Assembly: GCF_012935715.1 (NCBI RefSeq)
Contig: NZ_CP052860.1
Span: 1,550,001-1,614,000 of the forward strand
Origin: Pseudomonas sp. ADAK13
GTDB taxonomy: Bacteria > Pseudomonadota > Gammaproteobacteria > Pseudomonadales > Pseudomonadaceae
DNA length: 64,000 nucleotides
Direction: 5' to 3'
Shown: positions 57,778-64,000 of the stretch, one piece after another
How the letters are laid out: each line of letters starts with the position of its first letter
Position numbering within the stretch: position 1 is the stretch's first letter
Position numbers and translations under genes: made by a program
Notes under the pieces: generated by a model
Seen by the model: only the letters and a program-made list of their open reading frames with translations
The model's database searches: none
What the model was told of the DNA's origin: nothing

Positions 57778-58448
57778 ACCCAGCCTGGGCGCTGTTGCGT
57801 CTGGCCAGTCCGCAGCTGCCGATTGGTGGCTACAGCTATTCCCAGGGCCTGGAAATGGCCGTGGAGCAAGCGCGCGTGACCGACCCGGCGAGTGCCGGGC
57901 GCTGGATCAGCGATCAACTGCTGTTCAATTTGGCGCGCTTCGAGGCGCCGCTGTTGCTCGCGCACTGCAAGGCCGCAGCCGAAGAAGACTGGCCGCGCCT
58001 CGCGCAGTTGTGTGAAGAGCACCGTGCCAGCCGCGAAACCCGCGAGCTGTATCAGGAAAGCCGGCAGATGGGTTATTCCCTGGCACAACTGCTCAACGGC
58101 TTGCCGGAGCTGGACGCCGCCGCCCGGGATTTTCTGGCGCAACGCGGCGAACCTCATCTCGCACTCGGCTGGGCGCTGGCCGCCCGCGCCTGGCAGATCA
58201 GCCCCGACGACGCCCTGGCCGCCTGGCTGTGGAGCTGGCTGGAAAACCAGTTGGCAGTGCTGATGAAAACCCTGCCCCTGGGCCAGCAAGCCGCCCAGCG
58301 CCTGACCAGTGAACTGCTGCCGCTGCTGCAACAGGCTCAGCAGGATGCCAGCCAACTCGACCCCAATCACTACGGCAGCGCCGCGTTCGGCCTGTCCCTG
58401 GCGTGCATGGCCCATGAGCGCCAGTACAGCCGCCTGTTCCGTTCCTAG
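57774..58448 (+). CDS. ureF: Urease accessory protein UreF
   Basis: 224-residue all-helical maturation factor that acts in the UreDFG complex as a GTPase regulator. Family motifs LLRLASPQLPIGGYSYSQGL near the start and the later SAAFGLSLACMAHERQYSRL. Overlaps ureE by four bases (ATGA) and precedes ureG by ten bases. Confidence 0.95.
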   Translation: MNPAWALLRLASPQLPIGGYSYSQGLEMAVEQARVTDPASAGRWISDQLLFNLARFEAPLLLAHCKAAAEEDWPRLAQLCEEHRASRETRELYQESRQMGYSLAQLLNGLPELDAAARDFLAQRGEPHLALGWALAARAWQISPDDALAAWLWSWLENQLAVLMKTLPLGQQAAQRLTSELLPLLQQAQQDASQLDPNHYGSAAFGLSLACMAHERQYSRLFRS

Positions 58449-58457
58449 GAGAAGCAT

Positions 58458-59072
58458 ATGAACACACAACCCCTGCGCGTCGGCATCGGCGGCCCGGTCG
58501 GCTCCGGCAAGACCGCCCTGACCCTGGCCCTGTGCCTGGCCCTGCGCGACCGCTACAACCTGGCGGTGGTCACCAACGATATTTATACCCGCGAAGACGC
58601 CGACTTCCTGGTGCGCAACCAGGCCCTGGCGCCCGAGCGCATCATCGGCGTGGAAACCGGCGGCTGCCCGCACACCGCAATTCGCGAAGACGCCTCGATC
58701 AACCTCGAGGCGGTAGACCAACTCAACCGGCGCTTTCCCGGCCTGGACCTGATCCTGGTGGAATCCGGCGGCGACAACCTGTCGGCCACCTTCAGCCCGG
58801 AACTGTCGGACCTGACCATCTACGTGATCGATGTGTCCGCTGGCGACAAGCTGCCACGCAAGGGCGGCCCGGGGATCTGCAAATCCGACCTGCTGGTGAT
58901 CAACAAGATCGACCTGGCACCACTGGTGGGCGCGTCCCTGGAGCTGATGAACAGCGACACCCAGCGCATGCGCGCAGGCAAACCCTTTGTCTTCAGCAAT
59001 CAGAAAACCGGCGTCGGCCTGGAAGAAATCGTCGCCTTCATCGAACGCCAGGGCTTGCTGACCGCAGCCTGA
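58458..59072 (+). CDS. ureG: Urease accessory GTPase UreG
   Basis: 204-residue SIMIBI-class GTPase that drives nickel insertion. P-loop [15 protein letters not shown] (about 12-26), the Ni-site CPH in [30 protein letters not shown] and the specificity motif [17 protein letters not shown] precedes ATG 58458. Normal length. Confidence 0.97.
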   Translation: MNTQPLRVGIGGPVGSGKTALTLALCLALRDRYNLAVVTNDIYTREDADFLVRNQALAPERIIGVETGGCPHTAIREDASINLEAVDQLNRRFPGLDLILVESGGDNLSATFSPELSDLTIYVIDVSAGDKLPRKGGPGICKSDLLVINKIDLAPLVGASLELMNSDTQRMRAGKPFVFSNQKTGVGLEEIVAFIERQGLLTAA

Positions 59073-59096
59073 CCACCCCCAACAAGGAGCTTGTCC

Positions 59097-59669
59097 ATGC
59101 GCCTCAATACACTTCTCGCCGCCGCAGCGTTGCTGCTCACCCCCGCCCTCGCCTTCGCCCACCCCGGCCATGGCGACAACGGCCTAGTGGCCGGTATCAG
59201 CCACCCGCTGGGCGGCATCGACCACTTGCTGGCGATGGTCGCCGTGGGCCTGTGGGCCGCCCAGCAAAAAGGCGCGGCGCGCTGGGCGCTGCCGTGCACC
59301 TTCGTCGGCACCATGTTGATCGGCGGAATGCTGGGTTTTGAAGGCCTGGCATTGCCGGCGCTGGAAAGCGGGATTGCCGCGTCGGTGCTGGCGCTGGGTC
59401 TGGCGGTGGCACTGGCAGTGCGTCCGCCGTTGTTTGTGGCGGTCGCAGCGACGGCGCTGTTTGCGCTGTTCCATGGCGTCGCTCACGGTTTGGAGCTGCC
59501 GGACATGTCCGGCCCTTGGGCATATGCGGTCGGGTTCGTCGGTGCGACGGCGGTTCTGCATGCGGCGGGTTATGCCGTGGTGCGCTTCCTGCCGGCGGCC
59601 GCAGCGCCGCTGGTGCGGGTGGCCGGGGCGGCTTCGGCGGCGACTGGGGTATGGTTGCTCGCTGCCTGA
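59097..59669 (+). CDS. ureJ: HupE/UreJ family nickel/cobalt transporter
   Basis: 190 residues, N-terminal signal (about 1-21) followed by the family start HPGHGDNGLVAGISHPLGGI, which carries the HPG-H metal motif, and six membrane helices. HupE/UreJ proteins are thought to transport nickel; its place after ureG supports supply of nickel to urease. ATG 59097 with AAGGAG is chosen over TTG 59091. Confidence 0.92.
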   Translation: MRLNTLLAAAALLLTPALAFAHPGHGDNGLVAGISHPLGGIDHLLAMVAVGLWAAQQKGAARWALPCTFVGTMLIGGMLGFEGLALPALESGIAASVLALGLAVALAVRPPLFVAVAATALFALFHGVAHGLELPDMSGPWAYAVGFVGATAVLHAAGYAVVRFLPAAAAPLVRVAGAASAATGVWLLAA

Positions 59670-59693
59670 GATTTACGGCGTTTCCAATGGCCT

Positions 59694-59760
59694 CATCGCG
59701 GGCAAGCCCGGCTCCCACAGGAGTACTCATTCAACTGTGGGAACCGGGCTTGCCCGCGAT
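59694..59760. repeat. Paired REP palindrome
   Basis: ATCGCGGGCAAGCCCGGCTC and GTGGGAACCGGGCTTGCCCG face each other between ureJ and the epimerase gene. Confidence 0.88.
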
Positions 59761-59837
59761 GACGGACTCACAGCCACCACCTCCCTCAAGCCTGATACCA
59801 TGTCGCGCAAACACCCCTGCCGTGACGACGCCAGCCG

Positions 59838-60968
59838 ATGCCCATCGCTCCAAGCTCCGCCCTCAAGCCTCAATTGACCGCTGTGTTGACGCACTTCCAC
59901 GACCTGATCGTGCCGCTCTGGCAAGGCCCGGGCTGGAATGCCGACCTGGCGCTGCCGTATGAAGCCCTGGACGCCGACCACCGGCCTTTGCCGCCGCAAC
60001 GCTATCGCGCCATGGCCTGCGCCCGGCAGTTGTACCTGTTCGCCAGCCTGATCGGCGAGCCCGGTGCAGCCTTTGCCGAGGAGCGCGCCGCCGCGCTGTT
60101 CCGGTCCCTGCAACGGCACTTCCACGACGCCGAACACGGCGGCTGGTTCTACAGCATCGACGCCCACGGCAAGCCGCTGGATAAACGCAAAGACCTCTAC
60201 ACCCACGCCTTCATCATCTTCGCCTGTGCCCACTATTGGGCCAAGGTGCGCGAGTCCTTGGTGGAGTCGGTACTCGATGCGGCCCTGGAAGTGGTCGCCG
60301 AACGCTTCGCCACCGGCGACGGCCTGTACGAAGCGGTGCTGGAGCGTAACTGGTCATCCCTCAAGTCCGGCCCGCTGCAAAACCCGCTGATGCACCTCGC
60401 CGAAGGTTTCCTCGCCACCCTGGCCGTGCGTGAAGACGCCGTGACGCAAGACGCATTGCTGGACCTGGCCAATGCCATGCAGAAGCGCTTCATCGACCGC
60501 CAGCACGGCGTGATGATGGAAAAACCCCTGGGCGCTGTGGATAACTGGTTTGAGCCGGGGCACCAGTTCGAATGGTTCTTCCTGCTGGAGTCTTCAGACT
60601 TGCTGCGCGGCACGCCGCTGCACGCCTCTCTGAACAAAGCGTTCACCTATGCCGAGCAGAAGGGTGTGGATAACGCGACGGGCGCGGTCAGCGGCATGCT
60701 GGCCCTGGACGGCAGCGTACGCGACGGCACCCAGCGTATCTGGGCCCAGGCCGAATACCTGCGGGCGCTGACCTTGCGGCCCAACAGTGAAGTCGTGCTG
60801 CAACGCCAATTGCTGGCGCTGCAACAGCGCTTCCTGCACGACAAAGGCTGGAATGAATGCCTGGATGCCAAAGGGCAAGTCAGCCGACGGGACATGCCGT
60901 CAACCACGCCCTACCACTTGGCCACGTGCTACCTGGGCCTTACGCAATCCATTTGCGGTCCCCGGTAA
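59838..60968 (+). CDS. AGE family epimerase/isomerase
   Basis: 376-residue (alpha/alpha)6-barrel enzyme of the N-acylglucosamine 2-epimerase family. Visible features are SIDAHGKPLDKRKDLYTHAF, LEGFL-type helix NPLMHLAEGFLATL, and the histidine-containing FEPGHQFEWFFLL. These enzymes isomerise sugars such as mannose/glucose, cellobiose or sialic acid precursors; the substrate is not assignable. ATG 59838 is the first plausible start. Its end overlaps the convergent cation transporter gene by 29 bases. Confidence 0.85.
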   Translation: MPIAPSSALKPQLTAVLTHFHDLIVPLWQGPGWNADLALPYEALDADHRPLPPQRYRAMACARQLYLFASLIGEPGAAFAEERAAALFRSLQRHFHDAEHGGWFYSIDAHGKPLDKRKDLYTHAFIIFACAHYWAKVRESLVESVLDAALEVVAERFATGDGLYEAVLERNWSSLKSGPLQNPLMHLAEGFLATLAVREDAVTQDALLDLANAMQKRFIDRQHGVMMEKPLGAVDNWFEPGHQFEWFFLLESSDLLRGTPLHASLNKAFTYAEQKGVDNATGAVSGMLALDGSVRDGTQRIWAQAEYLRALTLRPNSEVVLQRQLLALQQRFLHDKGWNECLDAKGQVSRRDMPSTTPYHLATCYLGLTQSICGPR

Positions 60969-61845
60969 AGCTGATCGTCAGCCAGCGCGCCGCGTCAGGC
61001 TTGCCAAGCCCTGTGGATATCTCTTCGCGCAGCCCGTCCAGGGTGGCGACGTTATCCACCGGGTAATCCGCCGGCAACACCACATGAATCTCGATAAACC
61101 GCGCCCGCCCGTGCTTCTGCACGTAGGACACATAGTCGTCGAAACCATGTTTGGCCTGGGCCGCGTCCATCACTTCGCGCACTGTGCCGTCCAGTTGGTC
61201 CGGCACAATCCCCAGCACGTCCCGTAGCGCCGGGCGCAGGATCTTGAAGGCCGGCGCCAGCATGCTCAACGCCAGCAGGATCAGGATCAACGGGTCGACA
61301 TACACCGCCCACTGCCCGTAGCCCTGGGACTTGAGCAACAGCGCAGCCAGGAAGCTCACCAGCAGCCCCACCGACAGCATCGCGTCCACCAGCCAACTGA
61401 TGTTGTCGAACTGGATCAGCGACGATTTGAGCGTGCGGTTGCGATAGCGCACATAGAAGAAATAGGCGAACTCGACGACGGTAAACACCGCCGCGTAGAT
61501 GATCACCAGGCCCAGCTCGATATCGCGACCGCCATTGATAATGCCGAACACACCGTTGAGAAACGCGTAGATGGCGATCAACAGCAAAAAGCTGCCTTCG
61601 ATCAGCAGCACCATGGGTTCCAGGTGCCAGTAGCCGAACTGGAAGCGTTCGTTGCTTTTCTTGGCGATCAGCTTGGCCGTGATCAGCATCAACACCTTGA
61701 TGGCGGTGGCGATCAGCGAGAAAAAGCCGTCGAATAAAATCGATTGGGCGCCCGACACCACACCCGTGACAATCCCGGCGATCGCGACCGCGAACATCAG
61801 AATCGTCGATTGTTTGAGCAGCGACTGCTCACCTCGGTTACTCAC
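60940..61845 (-). CDS. Cation diffusion facilitator transporter
   Basis: 301-residue CDF-family antiporter for divalent metals. Six helices and a cytoplasmic C-terminal domain (about 210-300). It starts with GTG 61845 (SNRGEQSLLKQST), preceded by GGAGG at six bases. Several CDF features are visible: the DGFFSLIATAIKV stretch in helix II and FQFGYWHLEPM after it, and DAMLSVGLLVS in helix V. The HXXXD site is D-centred, so Fe/Zn or another metal is possible. Confidence 0.88.
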   Translation of the reverse strand: MSNRGEQSLLKQSTILMFAVAIAGIVTGVVSGAQSILFDGFFSLIATAIKVLMLITAKLIAKKSNERFQFGYWHLEPMVLLIEGSFLLLIAIYAFLNGVFGIINGGRDIELGLVIIYAAVFTVVEFAYFFYVRYRNRTLKSSLIQFDNISWLVDAMLSVGLLVSFLAALLLKSQGYGQWAVYVDPLILILLALSMLAPAFKILRPALRDVLGIVPDQLDGTVREVMDAAQAKHGFDDYVSYVQKHGRARFIEIHVVLPADYPVDNVATLDGLREEISTGLGKPDAARWLTISFTGDRKWIA

Positions 61846-61960
61846 ATATCCTCCTGTCAAAACCTTAAAACCGCACAACGCGGCGGGGTTTTCAGGGGTG
61901 GAGTGTACCTTATGTCCTGTTTTGGCCGATTTGCCGTATTTTCCAGGCTGACAAAAACCC

Positions 61961-62056
61961 TGTGGCGAGGGAGCTTGCTCCCGCTGGGGCGCGGAGCGGC
62001 CCTGGCTTTTTTGGGGCCGCTTCACAGCCCGGCGGGAGCAAGCTCCCTCGCCACAA
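61961..62056. repeat. Inverted REP-type pair, second family
   Basis: TGTGGCGAGGGAGCTTGCTC pairs with GAGCAAGCTCCCTCGCCACA, with inner arms GGGGCGCGGAGCGGCCC and its complement. Same family as 45729-45867. Confidence 0.88.
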
Positions 62057-62069
62057 AAGCTCGCCGTAC

Positions 62070-62837
62070 TTAGCCCTTGGCGCCACGCTCAATCGCAAAC
62101 CCGGCCCAGGTCTGGCTCACCGGCATCAGCTCCAGGCGATTGATGTTCACGTGCGCCGGGGTGTTCAGCACCCAGAAGATCGTGTCCGCAATGTCCTGCG
62201 GCTGGATCGGCTCGGCACCGGCATAAGTCGCGTCATAACGCGCCTGGTCACCGGCAAAGCGCACCAGGGAGAACTCGCTTTCGCACAGGCCCGGCTCGAT
62301 GTTGGTCACACGCACGCCGGTGCCTTGCAGGTCGCACCGCAGGTTCAGCGAGAACTGTTTGACGAAGGCTTTGGTGCCGCCATACACGTGGCTGCCCGGG
62401 TACGGGTAGCTGCCAGCGATGGAGCCGAGGTTGATGATGCCGGCGCCACGGCCGTGGGCGATCAGGCGCGGCAACAGCAGGCTGGTGGTGGTCAGCAGGC
62501 CCTTGATGTTGGTGTCGACCATGGTTTCCCAATCGTCGAGGCTGCACTTGGGCGCAGGGTCAGTGCCCACTGCCAGGCCGGCGTTGTTGATCAGCCCGCG
62601 CAGGGTGCTGAAGGACGGCGGCAGGTTGGCGATCGCCTCTTCCATGGCCTTGCGGTCACGTACGTCCACCACTAGGCCGTGCACTTCGGTCTGCTTGGAA
62701 AGCTCGGCACACAGGGCGTTCAGACGCTCTGCGCGGCGGCCGGTGAGCACCAGTTTCCAGCCGGCTTCGGCAAAACGCCGGGCACAGGCTTCGCCAAAAC
62801 CTGAGGTCGCGCCAGTAATAAACAGCGTATTGGACAT
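62070..62837 (-). CDS. Short-chain dehydrogenase/reductase, YdfG-like
   Basis: 255-residue classical SDR. Cofactor motif TGATSGFGEACARRF (about 8-22), NNAG (about 86-89), and the catalytic Ser (GSIAGSYPYPGSHVYGGTK) with Tyr and Lys. It resembles E. coli YdfG, an NADP-dependent 3-hydroxy acid dehydrogenase. PAO1 has an SDR at the same place before the liv operon (PA4907, from memory). Start ATG 62837 (MSNTLFITGATSG). Confidence 0.92.
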   Translation of the reverse strand: MSNTLFITGATSGFGEACARRFAEAGWKLVLTGRRAERLNALCAELSKQTEVHGLVVDVRDRKAMEEAIANLPPSFSTLRGLINNAGLAVGTDPAPKCSLDDWETMVDTNIKGLLTTTSLLLPRLIAHGRGAGIINLGSIAGSYPYPGSHVYGGTKAFVKQFSLNLRCDLQGTGVRVTNIEPGLCESEFSLVRFAGDQARYDATYAGAEPIQPQDIADTIFWVLNTPAHVNINRLELMPVSQTWAGFAIERGAKG

Positions 62838-63523
62838 GGTGTTCTCCTTGCAGGGCTACGAGGTAAAAAATCAGCCAGCAGAATGCCCGGCTGCCGGGCT
62901 GGCGGCAACTGATACACGCTGTGGGGAGAGGTGAACGCCTCTCATGTTGTACGAAATTCAACCAATCACTTGAAACCCATACGGGCCGTGGCGTGCAGCC
63001 ATGTGCGCGCACCTTATCCACAGCCCCGTCCACAGTCTTTGGGGGCAAGTGCAAAAGCTGAAAGCCGCGGTATACAAGGCTTTCAGCGCGATTCAAAAAG
63101 TTTTTTGCTTGACCTGAGCCAAGCCCTATGTAGCCCGGTTCAAAACAGTGCAACCAGGACGATGGCTCCAGGCCAGTCATTCCGGCCCCTGCGGCACTCT
63201 TTCCAGAGTTTAGTCACAGACTTATCCACAGGATGGAATGACATATTCCGGTCATATACCTGTGTCTTTAAACAGGTTGACAAACCCTTCGGGTGGTCAC
63301 GAAAAAACCGCTGATCAAAAAACAACCACAGCGCTGCAAGCCACGAAAACAAAGGCCTCCAGCCAGCTACTCCCACGTTACCCACAGCCGGTTCCACAGT
63401 GGTTGGGGACAAGTCAAAACTGTGACAAAACAGGGATTTGCGGCGGCTATATGTCGCGCTTTGGCAGGTGCCTGGATTTGTTGTCCACAATTTCGGGAAA
63501 GCACTGTGGATAGCCAAAAACAA
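62838..63523. other. Long intergenic region with a cluster of DnaA-box-like sequences
   Basis: No convincing gene in 686 bases; open frames are short and unlike proteins. It contains TTATCCACA (63014-63022 and 63222-63230), TTACCCACA (63378-63386), TTGTCCACA (63481-63489) and CTATCCACA in reverse (63505-63513). A related 42-base block (CCACAGCC...CCACAGT...TTGGGG(G/A)CAAGT) occurs at about 63014-63055 and 63378-63419. Confidence 0.6.
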
Positions 63524-63547
63524 GTGTGGGAGCCGAAGCTCCCACAC
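63524..63547 (-). terminator. Hairpin terminator downstream of livF
   Basis: GTGTGGGAGC pairs with GCTCCCACAC across a TTCG loop (10 pairs). On the minus strand it is followed by TTGTTTTT, giving a terminator for the leftward liv operon. It may derive from a REP half. Confidence 0.85.
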
Positions 63548-63570
63548 AGGTATTACCGCTGAATCAGCAA

Positions 63571-64000
63571 TCAATGCCCGCCCAGATAAGCGTTACGCAC
63601 CTCCTCATTCACCAGCAGCTCCTTGCCGGTGCCTGTGAGGCGAATCTCGCCGTTGACCATCACGTATGCCCGGTCCGACAAGCGCAACGCATGGTTGGCG
63701 TTCTGCTCCACCAGGAAGATGGTCATGCCGGTGGACGCCAGCTCCCGCAGCGTGGCGAAGATCTGCTTCACCACAATCGGCGCCAGCCCCAGGCTCGGCT
63801 CGTCCAGCAGCAACAGCTTCGGCCGGCTCATCAGTGCACGGGCGATGGCGAGCATCTGCTGTTCGCCACCGGACATGGTCATCGCCCGCTGGTTACGCCG
63901 CTCCTTGAGCCGCGGGAACAGCTCGAACATGCGCTGCATGTCCTCGGTGGCGAACTTGTCGCCAATCGGGATGGTGCCCATCAACAGGTTTTCCTCGACG
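63571..64000 (-). CDS. livF: Branched-chain amino acid ABC transporter ATP-binding protein LivF (5' end beyond window)
   Basis: The last 143 or so residues of a LivF ATPase: VEENL at the window edge, then ELFPRLKERRNQRAMTMSGG with signature MSGGEQQMLAIARAL, Walker B LLLLDEPSLGLAP and FLVEQNANHALRLSDRAYVM. The C-terminal NEEVRNAYLGGH is typical. Walker A and the start lie to the right of the window. It belongs to a leftward liv operon, probably livKHMGF. Confidence 0.93.
   Translation of the reverse strand, partial: VEENLLMGTIPIGDKFATEDMQRMFELFPRLKERRNQRAMTMSGGEQQMLAIARALMSRPKLLLLDEPSLGLAPIVVKQIFATLRELASTGMTIFLVEQNANHALRLSDRAYVMVNGEIRLTGTGKELLVNEEVRNAYLGGH

Overview
The window looks like a chromosomal segment of a fluorescent pseudomonad (Pseudomonas fluorescens group). 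The evidence is high-GC coding, gene order that matches the P. aeruginosa purH-purD-retS and urease neighbourhoods (from memory of PAO1), many Pseudomonas-type REP palindromes (GTGGGAGC...GCTCCCAC), and Pseudomonas-specific families such as RetS, DesT, OprC and DUF3077/DUF6124-like proteins. It holds about 60 protein genes, no rRNA, tRNA or CRISPR, and no insertion sequence or prophage.

Layout. 1-7.5 kb: dusB-fis, purH-purD and retS, the hybrid sensor kinase of the Gac/Rsm lifestyle switch. 7.5-9 kb: marC and an uncharacterised protein. 9.2-15.6 kb: divergent aerobic cobalamin operons cobGHIJ and cobLK. 15.7-17.2 kb: a small DUF3077-like gene with a long, highly structured leader, then a HigBA-like toxin-antitoxin pair. 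17.2-22.3 kb: a copper cluster (two DUF2946 proteins, a PCu(A)C chaperone, OprC and a PepSY membrane protein). 22.3-27.3 kb: a TonB receptor plus ABC transporter behind a near-ideal Zur box, so probably zinc or zincophore uptake. 27.3-31.9 kb: one 1523-residue protein made of seven DUF4329-like modules.

32-42.4 kb: urea ABC transporter urtABCDE and urease genes ureD, ureA, two acetyltransferases, ureB and ureC, driven by an apparent sigma-54/NtrC promoter. The accessory genes ureE, ureF, ureG and a HupE/UreJ gene lie separately at 57.3-59.7 kb. Between them are a broken toxin-like gene, cbpA-cbpM, an Hsp70-like gene, an AI-2E-type permease, psiF, an AraC/EamA pair, a lipase, a quinone reductase-SMR pair with a divergent LysR gene, a ferritin-like gene, an AsmA-family gene, a secreted repeat protein, desT and an NlpC/P60 peptidase. 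59.8-64 kb: an AGE-family epimerase, a cation-diffusion transporter, an SDR, an intergenic cluster of DnaA-box-like sequences, and the end of livF.

How the genes work together. Urea is imported by UrtABCDE, hydrolysed by UreABC matured with UreDEFG, and nickel is probably supplied through HupE/UreJ. The copper, zinc and cobalamin blocks form a metal and cofactor stretch beside retS. The strongest candidates for undescribed biology are the leader RNA at 15.94-16.18 kb, which has two pairs of mutually exclusive helices including a terminator/antiterminator; the seven-module DUF4329 protein, in which only the first module keeps a JAMM-like metal motif; and the DnaA-box cluster at 63.0-63.5 kb.
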